The notes: generated from the sequence alone by a model not told the origin. DNA of 64,000 nt from Qipengyuania nanhaisediminis (GCF_900115585.1 NZ_FOWZ01000001.1:701181-765180), one strand, 5' to 3'. Positions 1-9,826 are shown, counted from the first letter of the stretch. Numbers and translations are program-made.

Positions 1-30
1 CGCTGTTTGGTAAAGACGCTGGTTTCCATG
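1..30 (-). CDS. Possible start of a minus-strand gene running off the left edge
   Basis: An ATG on the minus strand at position 30 opens ten codons (MET SVF TKQ R) before the window ends. It lies 25 bp downstream of the mutS stop, in the same direction. In several alphaproteobacteria glnD is a neighbour of mutS, so the spot would suit such a gene, but ten codons cannot identify anything and no clear Shine-Dalgarno precedes the ATG. Treat it as a placeholder only. Confidence 0.2.
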
Positions 31-55
31 GGAAGCAACTATAGCGCCGCCCCGG

Positions 56-2686
56 TTAAACCTTTCTTTCCGCCGCTTGCGCCTTCAGCTCGTAGAGTTT
101 TTCAAGGGCTTCGCGCGGGCTGAGCGCGTCGACGTCGATGGCATCGATCAGCGCGCCGAGGCCATCGTCCTGCTCTCCGGCAGCTTCCACGCTAGCGGCG
201 AACAGGGGCAGGTCGCCGAGCCCTGCGGCAAGTCCGCCCGTTTCTGCGCGGCCCTTTTCCAGCTTGTCGAGCACGGCTTTCGCGCGCTTGATGACAGGGG
301 CAGGGACACCAGCCAGCTTGGCCACCGAAAGGCCGTAGCTGCGGTCCGCCGCACCTTTTGCAAGCTCGTGAAGGAGGACAAGGTCTCCCTTCCATTCGCG
401 CGCACGGACATGGTGGAGGCTGAGCGCGTCGCAGGTGTCGGCAAGGCGCGACAGCTCGTGATAATGCGTTGCGAAAAGGCACCGGCAGGCGAGCTGTTCG
501 TGCACGGCCTCGACCACGGCCCACGCCAGCGCCATGCCGTCATAGGTCGACGTGCCGCGCCCGACTTCGTCGAGGATGACGAAGCTGCGATCCGTCGCCT
601 GGCTCAGTATCGCAGCAGTCTCGACCATTTCGACCATGAAGGTGGAGCGCCCGCGCGCCAGATTGTCGCTCGCCCCGACGCGGCTGAACAGCCTGTCGGC
701 AAGGCCGATCCTTGCAGAGGTCGCGGGGACGAAACTGCCCGCCTGTGCCAGCAACATGATAAGCGCATTCTGCCGCAGGAAAGTCGATTTACCGCCCATG
801 TTCGGGCCACCGATCAGCCACAGCCGGTCGTCCTGCCCCAGCGTGCAGTCATTGGCGACGAAGCGTTCGCCCGCCTTGGCCAGCGCCTGCTCCACGACCG
901 GGTGACGTCCGCCGGTCACTTCGAGGCAGGGCTCGTCCAGCATCTCGGGCCGCGACCAGTCGCCCTCTACCGCGCGTTCCGCCAGCGCAGCGGACACATC
1001 GATTCGGGCAAGCGCGGCAGCAGTCGCGGCGATGGCTTCGCGGTCGGTGCACACTTCACCCACCAGCTGCTCGAAATGCGCGTCCTCGGCGGCGAGGGCA
1101 TGGGCGCCGGCCTCGGCGATGCGGCTGGCTTCTTCGTGCAGGCCCACCGAATTGAAGCGGACCGCGCCGGCCATCGTCTGGCGATGCGCAAAGCCGCTGT
1201 CGGGCGCCATCAGCTTGTCACCGTGCTTGGTAGGCACTTCGATGAAATAGCCGAGCACCTTGTTGTGCTTGATCTTGAGCGAGGCGGTTTCGGTTTCCTC
1301 CCGATACTTCGCCTCCAGCGCCGCAATCGCGCGCCGCGCATTGCCGCTGGTTTCCCGTAGCGCGTCGAGCGCGTGGTCGTAGCCTTCGGCGATGAAACCG
1401 CCCTGGCTGCGTTCCGTCGGCGGGGACGGAACGAGTGCGCGCGACAGATGGTCGACTAGCGCACCATGTCCGCCAAGCGCGCCGAGCATCCTTTCGAGCA
1501 GCGGGGGCAGGTCCGCGCTTTGCGAAAGCATGTCTCTCACGCGGCGCGCCTCCGAGAGGCCGTCGCGGATTTGGCCCAGGTCGCGCGGGCTTCCGCGCCC
1601 TGCCACGATGCGACCCAATGCGCGCCCGATATCGGGAGCCTGCCGCAGGATCGCGCGCAGGTCTGCGCGCAGCAGAGGGTCGGCGTGGAAGTGATGGACG
1701 GCGGCGAGCCGTTCCTCGACCGCGCCAAGGTCGGCCAAGGGCGCGGACAGGTCTTCGGCCAGTTGCCGCGCACCGGCCCCGGTGGCGCAGCGATCGACGC
1801 AGGCAATGAGGCTGCCCTCACGCCCGCCGTTCTGTGCAGCAAGGATTTCGAGGCTGGTGCGGGTTGCCGCATCCATCGCGAGATGCGCGCCCGATCCGCG
1901 CGCGACCGGCGGCAGGAGAAAGGGCAGCTGGCCGCGCCCCGCATGGTCGAGATAGGCGATAAGCCCGCCCGCCGCCGCCAGCATGGGACGCGTAAAATCG
2001 CCGAGGCCGTCCAGCGTCGCGACGCCGTGCAGATCCTTCAACCGCGCTTCGCCATCCTCGCTGCGGAAATCGGCGCGGGGGCGGGCAATCACGTCCTCGG
2101 AGTTTGGCTCCCAATCCTCGGGGGCGACCACTTCGCTCGCGCCCAAGCGCGCCAGCGCCGCATCGAGCCGGTCGGGCGCGCATTCTTCCAGTTCCATACG
2201 GCCGGTGGAGATGTCGCAGGACGCTAGCCCGATCGCATCGCGAACCGGCGCAATCGCGACCAGCAGGTTCGCGCGGCGCGGCTCCAGCAGGGCTTCTTCG
2301 GTCAGGGTGCCGGCCGTGACGAAGCGCACGATATCGCGCGCCACCAGCGCTTTCGACACCGGCTTGCCTTCGCGCTTGGCGCGTTCCTTCGCCTCGTCGG
2401 GAGTTTCCGTCTGCTCGGCAATCGCGACCCGGCACCCGCCCTTGATCAGGCGCGCGAGGTAACCTTCCGCCGAATGGACCGGCACGCCGCACATCGGCAC
2501 CGGCTCCCCGCCATGCTCGCCGCGGCTGGTCAGCGCGATGTCGAGCACGCCCGCCGCAATGCGCGCATCGTCGAAGAACAGTTCGAAGAAGTCGCCCATG
2601 CGATAGAACAGGAGCGCGTCGCCCGCTTCGCGTTTGAGCGCGAGGTATTGTTCCATCATCGGGGTGGGTTTGCCGGCCATGCCCAT
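56..2686 (-). CDS. mutS: DNA mismatch repair ATPase MutS
   Basis: MutS recognises base mismatches and small loops after replication and recruits MutL. The predicted protein is 876 residues, the normal size. The N-terminal mismatch-reading segment has the MGDFFELF signature containing the Phe-x-Glu pair that stacks on the mismatch. The C-terminal ATPase has Walker A GPNMGGKST near residue 625 and the DEVGRGTST Walker B/signature near 705. The open frame extends upstream to 2755, but those extra 23 residues are not MutS-like and would crowd the divergent maeB, so the MGMAGKPTPMMEQY start is preferred; a start two codons later (2680) is equally possible. Identification is certain, the exact start less so. 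Confidence 0.97.
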   Translation of the reverse strand: MGMAGKPTPMMEQYLALKREAGDALLFYRMGDFFELFFDDARIAAGVLDIALTSRGEHGGEPVPMCGVPVHSAEGYLARLIKGGCRVAIAEQTETPDEAKERAKREGKPVSKALVARDIVRFVTAGTLTEEALLEPRRANLLVAIAPVRDAIGLASCDISTGRMELEECAPDRLDAALARLGASEVVAPEDWEPNSEDVIARPRADFRSEDGEARLKDLHGVATLDGLGDFTRPMLAAAGGLIAYLDHAGRGQLPFLLPPVARGSGAHLAMDAATRTSLEILAAQNGGREGSLIACVDRCATGAGARQLAEDLSAPLADLGAVEERLAAVHHFHADPLLRADLRAILRQAPDIGRALGRIVAGRGSPRDLGQIRDGLSEARRVRDMLSQSADLPPLLERMLGALGGHGALVDHLSRALVPSPPTERSQGGFIAEGYDHALDALRETSGNARRAIAALEAKYREETETASLKIKHNKVLGYFIEVPTKHGDKLMAPDSGFAHRQTMAGAVRFNSVGLHEEASRIAEAGAHALAAEDAHFEQLVGEVCTDREAIAATAAALARIDVSAALAERAVEGDWSRPEMLDEPCLEVTGGRHPVVEQALAKAGERFVANDCTLGQDDRLWLIGGPNMGGKSTFLRQNALIMLLAQAGSFVPATSARIGLADRLFSRVGASDNLARGRSTFMVEMVETAAILSQATDRSFVILDEVGRGTSTYDGMALAWAVVEAVHEQLACRCLFATHYHELSRLADTCDALSLHHVRAREWKGDLVLLHELAKGAADRSYGLSVAKLAGVPAPVIKRAKAVLDKLEKGRAETGGLAAGLGDLPLFAASVEAAGEQDDGLGALIDAIDVDALSPREALEKLYELKAQAAERKV

Positions 2687-2796
2687 GCCGTAGCTGGGAG
2701 CCGCGCGATTCGGGAAGCGGCGCAAAGCGTCTTTCCCCCTATGACTTGTCGCCAAATGCCCTTAGGGCGAAGGCAATAGCCGACACAGGGACTTTC

Positions 2797-5061
2797 ATGG
2801 CCGACGAAAAACCGACCGCATTCACCACGCGCGAGGCGCTGTTCTATCACGAGACGATCCGTCCCGGTAAGATCGAGATCATCGCGTCGAAGCCCATGGC
2901 GAGCCAGCGCGATCTCAGCCTCGCCTATTCGCCGGGCGTGGCGGCTCCGGTCGAAGCGATTGCGGCCAACCCTCAGGATGCGGCTAAATATACCGCGCGC
3001 TCGAACCTTGTGGCGGTGATTTCCAACGGTACGGCGATCCTCGGCCTCGGCAACCTCGGCGCGCTCGCGTCGAAGCCGGTGATGGAAGGCAAGGCGGTGC
3101 TGTTCAAGCGCTTCGCCGACGTGGATTCGATCGACCTCGAACTCGACACGGAAGACCCGGACAAGTTCATCGAAGCGGTTGCCCTGATGGAGCCGAGCTT
3201 CGGCGGCATCAACCTCGAAGACATCGCCGCGCCCGAATGCTTCATCATCGAGCAGGCGCTGCGCGAACGCATGAACATCCCGGTCATGCACGACGACCAG
3301 CACGGTACCGCAATCATTGCCGCTGCGGGCCTCATCAACGCCTGCCACCTGAGCGGGCGCGAGCTGAAGGACTGCAAGATGGTGGTCAACGGCGCGGGCG
3401 CCTCTGCGCTTGCCTGCACCGCGCTGATCAAGGCCATCGGCATTCCGCACGAGAACGTCATCGTGTGCGACCGGTCCGGCCCGATCACTCCGGGCCGCGA
3501 AGGCGTCGACCAGTGGAAGAGCGCGCATGCCGTCGCGACTTCGGCAACCAGCCTCGAAGAAGCGCTCGACGGGGCGGACATTTTCCTCGGCCTGTCGGCT
3601 GCCGGTGCGCTGAAGCCGGAATGGGTGGAGAAGATGGCGGACAAGCCGATCATTTTCGCCATGGCCAACCCGGTGCCCGAGATCATGCCGGAAGACGCCA
3701 AGGCGGTCCGCCCCGATGCGATCATCGCGACCGGGCGCAGCGATTATCCCAACCAGGTCAATAACGTGCTGGGCTTCCCCTTCATCTTCCGCGGCGCGCT
3801 CGACGTCCAGGCAACCGCGATCAACGAGGAAATGAAGGTCGCCGCCGCACGCGCGATTGCGGAACTCGCGCGTGAACGCGTGCCCGAGGAAGTCGCCGCC
3901 GCCTATGGCGTGACCCACCAGTTCGGCGAGGAATACATCATTCCCGCACCCTTCGATCCGCGCCTCATGGAAGTCGTCTCCAGCGCGGTGGCGCAGGCGG
4001 CGATGGATTCCGGCGTCGCCCAGGCCCCGATCGAGGACATGGACGAATACCGCCACAAGCTGAAGGCGCGGCTCAACCCGACCACGGCGGCGCTCACCAA
4101 CATCTACGACCTCGCCAAGGCCAATCCCAAGCGGATGGTCTTTGCCGAAGCGGAAGAGGAAGTGGCCCTGCGCGCCGCGATCCAGTTCCGCGATTTCGGT
4201 TATGGCGAGCCGATCCTGGTGGGCCGGACCGACAAGGTTCGCGAAAAGCTGATCGAACTGGCGGTGGAGGATCCCGACGACTGGATCATCGAGAATTCCA
4301 AGGTGTCGGACAAGGTCCCGGCCATGGTCGACTATCTCTACAAGCGCCTGCAACGCCGCGGCTATACCGAGCGCGACGTTGCCCGCATGGTGAACCAGGA
4401 GCGCAATGTCTTCGCCGCCCTGCTGGTGGCGCTGGGGCACGGTGACGGGATGATTTCCGGCCTCACCCGGACCTTTGCCCAGACCGCGCGCGAAGTGGGC
4501 AGGGTACTGGACGAAAAGCCCGGTGCGGTGCCCTTCGGCATCCACATGATGATCGGCAAGAACCACACCACCTTCCTTGCCGACACCACCATCAACGAAC
4601 GCCCCACGGCAGAACAGCTGGCGCATATCGCGCGCGAGACTGCTGCGGTCGCACGCCGCATGGGCCACGAGCCGCGCGTCGGCTTTATGTCCTATTCCAC
4701 CTTCGGCAATCCGTCGGGCCAGTGGCTTGGCAATATCCGGGATGCGGTGGCGATCCTCGATGCAGACGATACGGTGAACTTCGAATACGAAGGCGAGATG
4801 GCGCCCGATGCCGCGCTCAACCCCAAGGTGATGGAGCTTTATCCCTTCAACCGCCTGTCGGGTCCGGCGAACGTGCTCATCATGCCCGGCCTGCAATCCG
4901 CGAACCTGTCGGCCAAGCTGCTGCGCGAACTGGGCGGGGAAACCACTGTCGGCCCGATGATGATCGGCATGGAAAAGCCGGTCCAGATCGCGCCCATGAC
5001 GGCGATCGCGCCCGACATCCTGACGCTGGCGGTGCTGGCGAGCGCGGGCGTGCTGGGCTGA
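2797..5061 (+). CDS. maeB: NADP-dependent malic enzyme, MaeB type with phosphotransacetylase-like tail
   Basis: The enzyme decarboxylates malate to pyruvate and supplies NADPH. The 754-residue chain has the two-part MaeB build: an N-terminal malic enzyme and NAD(P)-binding half (residues about 1-400, with the VMHDDQHGTA active-site segment and the VNGAGASA nucleotide-binding loop) and a C-terminal phosphotransacetylase-like half (about 420-754) that in known MaeB proteins is regulatory rather than catalytic. The frame is open from 2746, but the ATG at 2797 gives the usual MADEKPTAFT beginning. The next gene starts 4 bp after the stop, suggesting cotranscription. mutS is divergent about 110 bp away. 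Confidence 0.95.
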   Translation: MADEKPTAFTTREALFYHETIRPGKIEIIASKPMASQRDLSLAYSPGVAAPVEAIAANPQDAAKYTARSNLVAVISNGTAILGLGNLGALASKPVMEGKAVLFKRFADVDSIDLELDTEDPDKFIEAVALMEPSFGGINLEDIAAPECFIIEQALRERMNIPVMHDDQHGTAIIAAAGLINACHLSGRELKDCKMVVNGAGASALACTALIKAIGIPHENVIVCDRSGPITPGREGVDQWKSAHAVATSATSLEEALDGADIFLGLSAAGALKPEWVEKMADKPIIFAMANPVPEIMPEDAKAVRPDAIIATGRSDYPNQVNNVLGFPFIFRGALDVQATAINEEMKVAAARAIAELARERVPEEVAAAYGVTHQFGEEYIIPAPFDPRLMEVVSSAVAQAAMDSGVAQAPIEDMDEYRHKLKARLNPTTAALTNIYDLAKANPKRMVFAEAEEEVALRAAIQFRDFGYGEPILVGRTDKVREKLIELAVEDPDDWIIENSKVSDKVPAMVDYLYKRLQRRGYTERDVARMVNQERNVFAALLVALGHGDGMISGLTRTFAQTAREVGRVLDEKPGAVPFGIHMMIGKNHTTFLADTTINERPTAEQLAHIARETAAVARRMGHEPRVGFMSYSTFGNPSGQWLGNIRDAVAILDADDTVNFEYEGEMAPDAALNPKVMELYPFNRLSGPANVLIMPGLQSANLSAKLLRELGGETTVGPMMIGMEKPVQIAPMTAIAPDILTLAVLASAGVLG

Positions 5062-5065
5062 TCCG

Positions 5066-6202
5066 GTGATCGCCTCGCAGCGGCACCTGTTCTCGATCCC
5101 TGAGGACGTCCGCTACCTCAACTGCGCTTACATGGCGCCGCTGTCGCACGCGGTCAGCGCAGCGATGGTGGAGGGCGCGCGGCTGAAAGAGCAGCCATGG
5201 AATTTCCACCCGCAGGACTTCTTCACGCTGGTCGAAACCTTCCGCGAAAAAGCGGGGCGCTTGGTGGGCACGGCGCCCGACAATCTCGCCGTGGTGCCTT
5301 CGGTCAGTTACGGCCTTGCCGTCGCAGCCGCGAACCTTTCGCTCGGGCAGGGGCGGAAGGTTGTGACGCTGGGCGAGCAATTCCCGTCCAACGTCTATCC
5401 CTGGCAGGAACTGGCCCAGCGCGAAGGAGGCGAGGTGATCGCCGTCCGGCGCGAGGCCGATGCCTGCTGGACCGGTGCCGTGCTGGACGCGATCGACGCG
5501 GATACCGCCATCGTTGCCGTGCCGCATTGCCACTGGGCCGACGGGCGCGTGGTCGACCTCGTCGCGGTGGGCGAGAAATGTCGCAGTGTCGGCGCGGCGC
5601 TGGTCCTCGACCTCACGCAATCGCTGGGGGCGATGCCGATCGATTTTAATGCCGTGAAGCCCGATTTCGCGGTTGCCGCCTGCTACAAATGGCTGATGGG
5701 CCCCTATGGCCTCGGTATTCTTTACGTCGATCCCAAGCACCAAGGCGGACGGCCGATCGAGCAGAACTGGATCAACCGCGCCGGATCGCAGGATTTCACC
5801 CGGCTGGTCGATTATCGCGGCGATTACCAGCCGGGCGCGCGCCGATTCGACATGGGCGAGAAGTCCAATGCGCCCTCGATGATGGGGGCGGGTGCCGCCC
5901 TCGATTTCCTGCTGGATCACGGCGTCGGCGCGATCGCGGAGACCCTTGCGCACAAGACCAGTCGCCTTGCCGCAAAGGCAGCGGAATTGGGTCTAACCTC
6001 CGCCCCTGTCGGAAAACGAGCGCCGCACTTCCTTTCGCTCGAATTTCCCGCTGGCCTGCCGGACGGCCTCACCGAAAAGCTGGGCGAAGCGAAGGTCTTC
6101 GTATCCGCCCGCGGCCAGTCGCTGCGCGTGACGCCGCACCTCTACAATACCGAGGCCGACGAAGAGGCGCTGCTGGCGACCTTGCGCAGGGTCCTCGCCT
6201 AG
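5066..6202 (+). CDS. Class V aminotransferase-fold PLP enzyme
   Basis: This 378-residue protein belongs to the fold type I, class V PLP enzymes (cysteine desulfurase, kynureninase and isopenicillin N epimerase relatives). The cofactor lysine is visible as K208 in the motif AACYKWLMGPYG, and the conserved Asp and His precede it (VLDLTQSLGA and the AVPHCHWADG segment). The start is GTG, four bases after the maeB stop. The specific substrate cannot be read from the sequence: the protein lacks the SufS/IscS active-site cysteine loop, so a desulfurase role is unlikely. A kynureninase-like or epimerase-like activity is possible but unproven. Confidence 0.85.
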   Translation: MIASQRHLFSIPEDVRYLNCAYMAPLSHAVSAAMVEGARLKEQPWNFHPQDFFTLVETFREKAGRLVGTAPDNLAVVPSVSYGLAVAAANLSLGQGRKVVTLGEQFPSNVYPWQELAQREGGEVIAVRREADACWTGAVLDAIDADTAIVAVPHCHWADGRVVDLVAVGEKCRSVGAALVLDLTQSLGAMPIDFNAVKPDFAVAACYKWLMGPYGLGILYVDPKHQGGRPIEQNWINRAGSQDFTRLVDYRGDYQPGARRFDMGEKSNAPSMMGAGAALDFLLDHGVGAIAETLAHKTSRLAAKAAELGLTSAPVGKRAPHFLSLEFPAGLPDGLTEKLGEAKVFVSARGQSLRVTPHLYNTEADEEALLATLRRVLA

Positions 6203-6316
6203 CTGCGGGCACCGTTCGTCGAGCGCTCTGCAATCCTGACGCCGCGGTTCACGCGCGCGCAATCCGCGCGGCGACAGGGGGCGGTTCAACAGGGATCGCA
6301 AAACAAGGAAATTCCC

Positions 6317-6925
6317 ATGAAGAAGATATTCGCAATGGCTGCGCTTAGCGCAGGCATGATCGCCGTTCCGTCGGTTGCGCAGGCGCAGAACGCTGCTCCC
6401 GGCGGCCTGCACATCGGCGTCATCGGCGGCTATGAAGGCCTCGATGTCGATGCCGAAGACGGCAGCGCGACGGCCAGCGCCGACAATGCGGTCTACGGCA
6501 TCACTGCCGGTTACGACCTTTCGCTCGGCAGCGCCTTCGTCGGCGTGGAAGGTGAACTCTCGACCAGCGACGGTACGACCAGCTTCCCGGACAGCTTCGG
6601 CGGTGCGCGCGAGGGCTTGGAAACTAACGGCCAGTACTACATTGGCGCGCGCGCCGGTTTCGCCTTGACGCCTGGCATCACTGCGTACGGCAAGGCCGGC
6701 TACACCGCGCTCGACACCACGGCTTTCACCGAGAGTGGATCGCTGTCCGATCTCGATGAAAACGCCGACGGTTTCCGCTTCGGCGGCGGCCTGCAGGTCC
6801 AGCTTCCCGGACCGTTCGAGGCACGCCTCGAATATCGCCGGTCCAACTACAGCAACCTGGCCGATATCGACCAGGGCGATGCCACGACCGACCAGGTCGT
6901 CGCCGGGCTCGGCGTGCGCTTCTAA
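6317..6925 (+). CDS. Small outer-membrane beta-barrel protein (OmpA/opacity-like barrel)
   Basis: The 202-residue product begins with a classic signal peptide ending at VAQAQ near residue 24. The remainder alternates hydrophobic and polar residues as in an eight-stranded barrel: GLHIGVIGGYEG, AVYGITAGYDL, FVGVEGEL, YYIGARAGFAL, TAYGKAGYTAL, GFRFGGGLQVQL, ARLEYRRSNYS and a C-terminal VVAGLGVRF ending in phenylalanine, the outer-membrane assembly signal. This matches small outer membrane barrel proteins common in sphingomonads. No OmpA peptidoglycan-binding domain is present. A Shine-Dalgarno AAGGAA precedes the ATG. Likely a surface structural protein; its exact role is unknown. Confidence 0.88.
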   Translation: MKKIFAMAALSAGMIAVPSVAQAQNAAPGGLHIGVIGGYEGLDVDAEDGSATASADNAVYGITAGYDLSLGSAFVGVEGELSTSDGTTSFPDSFGGAREGLETNGQYYIGARAGFALTPGITAYGKAGYTALDTTAFTESGSLSDLDENADGFRFGGGLQVQLPGPFEARLEYRRSNYSNLADIDQGDATTDQVVAGLGVRF

Positions 6926-6928
6926 GCC

Positions 6929-7585
6929 TTAATAAGGCAAGTCCTTGCCGGTGTAGTCGACGTAGCGGAAGCCGCTCTTCCCCGCGGCGCCCTCGACCAC
7001 ATCGGCAAGGCCTTTCACGCTTTCATCGACGGTGATCTTGGCATTGGGGCCGCCCATGTCGGTCTGGACCCAGCCCGGATGCAGCGCGAGCGTGGCAATG
7101 CCGCGCGGACCCGCGTCCTGCTCCGAAACGCCCTTGGCCAGCATATTGAGCGCCGCCTTGCTGGTGCGGTAAAGCTCGAACCCGCCCGAGCTGTCTTCGA
7201 TCGAACCCATGAGCGAGGTCATGAAGGCAAGCGTTCCGCCGTCCGCGATATGCGGCAAGACGGACTTGGCGAGATGCACCGGGCCGAAGGCATTGGTCAT
7301 CATCACCTCGGCCACCTCGTCCGCAGTCGCATCGACGGCCGACTGGTGTTTCGCGCCGGTGATCCCGGCATTCACGATTACCGCATCGACCTTGGTGTCG
7401 AAGCCCTCGAAGGTTTCGGGCTTGGTCACGTCCATCGTCTCGATGCGCACGTCGTCGAGCGCGTGCAGCTCGTGGCTGGTGGAGCGTTCGGTCGCGATGA
7501 CGTCCCAGCCGCGGCTCTTGAATTCCTTGGCGAGGCCGAGGCCGATGCCGCGCGATGCGCCGACGATGAGGATGGTCTTGCTCAT
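6929..7585 (-). CDS. Short-chain dehydrogenase/reductase
   Basis: This 218-residue protein has all classical SDR marks: the nucleotide-binding GASRGIGLG near residue 9, the VNAGITG segment, the catalytic serine in FMTSLMGS and the YRTSK catalytic Tyr/Lys. Such enzymes reduce carbonyls or oxidise alcohols with NAD(P)(H). The gene follows the aldehyde dehydrogenase by 5 bp, so the two probably form an operon and may act on consecutive intermediates (alcohol/ketone and aldehyde). The substrate is not deducible. The 3' end converges on the barrel gene with only 3 bp between the stops, around a short GCCTTAATAAGGC palindrome. Confidence 0.92.
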   Translation of the reverse strand: MSKTILIVGASRGIGLGLAKEFKSRGWDVIATERSTSHELHALDDVRIETMDVTKPETFEGFDTKVDAVIVNAGITGAKHQSAVDATADEVAEVMMTNAFGPVHLAKSVLPHIADGGTLAFMTSLMGSIEDSSGGFELYRTSKAALNMLAKGVSEQDAGPRGIATLALHPGWVQTDMGGPNAKITVDESVKGLADVVEGAAGKSGFRYVDYTGKDLPY

Positions 7586-7590
7586 TTCGA

Positions 7591-8964
7591 TTATCCTTCC
7601 GCCGGATAGACCAGCGTCTTGAGGTTCATGAATTCATGCAGGCCGTGGTGCGACAATTCGCGCCCGAAGCCCGATTTCTTGATGCCGCCGAAGGGCGCTT
7701 CGATCTTGGAGCCATTGACGGCGTTGAAAGTCGTCATGCCCGCTTCGATACGGTTGGCGAAAATCTCGCGCTCTTCGTCGTCATTGGTCCAGACTGCCGA
7801 GCCGAGGCCGAAAGGTATGGCGTTGGCGATAGTGATCGCCTCCTCGATGCCCTTCGCCTTGTAGATCTGGCCGACGGGGCCGAAGATTTCGTCGGTCCCG
7901 GTCTCGCTCGCGAGCGGCACGTCGGTCAGCAATCCGGCGGTCATCCACGCGCCCTCGCTGTCCAGCTTCTCGCCTCCGAACAGGAGTGTGCAGCCTTCAT
8001 CCTTCGCCGTGGCGACCTGGTCGAGCACAGTGTCGCGCTGCCCCTCGCTCGACAGCGGGCCGAGCTCGGTATCGTCATCCATCGGATCGCCGAGCTTAAC
8101 GTCCTTGAGCGCGGCGATGAATTTTTCGGCGAAGGCATCGTGGATGTCGGCATGGACGATGGTGCGCTTGCCGCAGATACAGGACTGGCCGTTATTCTGG
8201 ATGCGCGCGAAGACCGCGTCCTCCACCGCCTGGTCGAGATCGGCGGACGGCATGACGACGAAAGGATCGCTGCCGCCAAGTTCCAGTACGACCTTTTTCA
8301 AATGCTTGCCCGCCTGCTGGGCCACTGCGCTACCCGCGCCTTCGCTGCCGGTCAGTGTAGCGGCGACGATACGCGTGTCGGCAATGACGTCGCCGATGGG
8401 ATCGGAGGAAACGCACAGGTTCTGGAAGAGGCCTTCCGGCCCGCCAGCCTCGAGCACCAGTTCTTCCATCCGGTGCGCCACGCCCTGCACGATGCTGGCG
8501 TGTTTCAGGACGCCGACATTGCCGGCAAGGATGGTCGGCGCAAGGAAGCGCACTACCTGCCAGAAAGGGAAATTCCAGGGCATGACGGCGAGGACCGGGC
8601 CCTGCGGCAGCCAGCGGCCTTCTGCGCGTCCGCCGTCCGACAGCTCCCAGAATTCCGATTCCAGCATGGGCGGGCCGGCTTCGGCGAAATAGTGGAACAG
8701 GCTGGCGCATTTCTCGACCTCGCCGCGCGCCTGCGTGATCGGCTTGCCCATCTCGGTTACCGCGAGGCGGGCCAGCTCTTCCTTGTTGCTTTCGTAGAGA
8801 TCGCCGAGGGCGGAGAGCAATTCCACCCGCTGCTCGATCGGGCTCGTGCGCCATTCGCGGTAGGTGCGCGTCGCCGCTTCCAGCTTCGCGTCGATGCCGT
8901 TGTCGTCGAGCGTTTCGTAAGTGGCGATGGTTTCGCCGGTGGCGGGGTTGGTCGTGGTAATCAA
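7591..8964 (-). CDS. gabD: NAD(P)-dependent succinate-semialdehyde/aldehyde dehydrogenase
   Basis: A 457-residue aldehyde dehydrogenase superfamily enzyme. It carries the PWNFPFWQ cofactor-binding motif, the general-base glutamate in LELGGSDPF and the nucleophile cysteine in NNGQSCICGKR (the second cysteine two residues later is common in this group). The N-terminus ITTTNPATGETIATYE and the C-terminal PFGGIKKSGFGRELS match GabD/YneI-type succinate-semialdehyde dehydrogenases, which feed succinate to the TCA cycle. The length is typical of the short YneI-like subgroup. It is the first gene of a two-gene operon with the SDR. The precise substrate remains an inference. Confidence 0.9.
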   Translation of the reverse strand: MITTTNPATGETIATYETLDDNGIDAKLEAATRTYREWRTSPIEQRVELLSALGDLYESNKEELARLAVTEMGKPITQARGEVEKCASLFHYFAEAGPPMLESEFWELSDGGRAEGRWLPQGPVLAVMPWNFPFWQVVRFLAPTILAGNVGVLKHASIVQGVAHRMEELVLEAGGPEGLFQNLCVSSDPIGDVIADTRIVAATLTGSEGAGSAVAQQAGKHLKKVVLELGGSDPFVVMPSADLDQAVEDAVFARIQNNGQSCICGKRTIVHADIHDAFAEKFIAALKDVKLGDPMDDDTELGPLSSEGQRDTVLDQVATAKDEGCTLLFGGEKLDSEGAWMTAGLLTDVPLASETGTDEIFGPVGQIYKAKGIEEAITIANAIPFGLGSAVWTNDDEEREIFANRIEAGMTTFNAVNGSKIEAPFGGIKKSGFGRELSHHGLHEFMNLKTLVYPAEG

Positions 8965-9024
8965 GCGGGCGCTCCTTTGGGCCTATACCCGTTCAATCGC
9001 CGCGCCCCGCCATGCGTTCCGCGC

Positions 9025-9726
9025 TTATTTGCGGCGGAAGCGGAAGTACCAGACCTCGTGGCCGTAGGTGTTGCGCGCCTTGTGTTCGTAGCGCGTCTCG
9101 CACCAGCCGGATGGACGGTTTTCCCAACTCTCGCGTCCGTCGACAAGCCATTCGAATTCATCGGTAAAGCGGCGCATGACCATGAGCGCGTGGCGCAGGT
9201 AAACCGGGTGGTCGGTCCCGAACCGGAATTCGCCACCGGGCTTGAGCTTGTCGGCGATCATGCGGACCGGCCCGTCGTTCATCATCCGGCGCTTGGCGTG
9301 CTTGTTCTTGGGCCAGGGATCGGGATGGAGGAGGTAGAGCATCGTCAGGCCCCCATCGGGAACGCGGGCCAGCGCCTCCAATGCATCGCCGTGCTGGATA
9401 CGGACATTGGCAAGGCCGCCGTCACGGATATGGGTCAGCGCCTGCGCCACACCATTAAGGAAGGGCTCGGCCCCGATGAACCCGTGGTCGGGCAAGAGGT
9501 CGGCACGATAGGCCAGATGCTCGCCCGCGCCAAAGCCGATCTCGAAATGCAGCGGGCGCTCGAAACCGAACAGGCGCTCGGACGTCACCGGTCCCTCGGC
9601 GGGGACGGCGATCTGGGGCAGCAGCTTGTCGACCAGTTCCTGCTGGGCGGCGCGCAGGGGCTTGCCCTGGCTGCGGCCATACAGCCGGTTGAGCGTGGTC
9701 GGATCGCCTTCCTTGAATGCTGACAT
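9025..9726 (-). CDS. trmB: tRNA (guanine-N7-)-methyltransferase TrmB
   Basis: TrmB methylates G46 in the variable loop of tRNAs using S-adenosylmethionine. The 233-residue product has the SAM-binding EIGFGAGEHL segment, the acidic MLYLLHPDPWPKNKHAKRR motif diagnostic of the family (normally FPDPWPKxRHxKRR) and a C-terminal WETRYE-like substrate segment seen as WCETRYEHKA. The open frame extends upstream to 9837, but the ATG at 9726 (MSAFKEGDPTTLNRLYGRSQG) gives the usual family start. The divergent glycosyltransferase begins 100 bp away. Confidence 0.95.
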   Translation of the reverse strand: MSAFKEGDPTTLNRLYGRSQGKPLRAAQQELVDKLLPQIAVPAEGPVTSERLFGFERPLHFEIGFGAGEHLAYRADLLPDHGFIGAEPFLNGVAQALTHIRDGGLANVRIQHGDALEALARVPDGGLTMLYLLHPDPWPKNKHAKRRMMNDGPVRMIADKLKPGGEFRFGTDHPVYLRHALMVMRRFTDEFEWLVDGRESWENRPSGWCETRYEHKARNTYGHEVWYFRFRRK

Positions 9727-9826
9727 GGGGCGCGGCGCTAAGCCGATTGCGCCCGACTTGTCCAGAGGCAGGCGAGGGCTTGCCGCTTGTAGCGGGCGGG
9801 AAACGCACGCTAGGCGTTCAGGCGAA

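Noticed and set aside
2656..4896. 746-codon open frame antisense to maeB
   Set aside because: It is a shadow frame of a GC-rich gene: maeB on the other strand is fully conserved, and the antisense product is His/Arg/Asp-rich without any domain or ribosome site.
7636..9723. 695-codon plus-strand frame across gabD and trmB
   Set aside because: It runs antisense over two well-recognised genes and their intergenic gap, and has low-complexity Arg/Ala/Gly composition. Its presence only reflects GC-rich codon bias.
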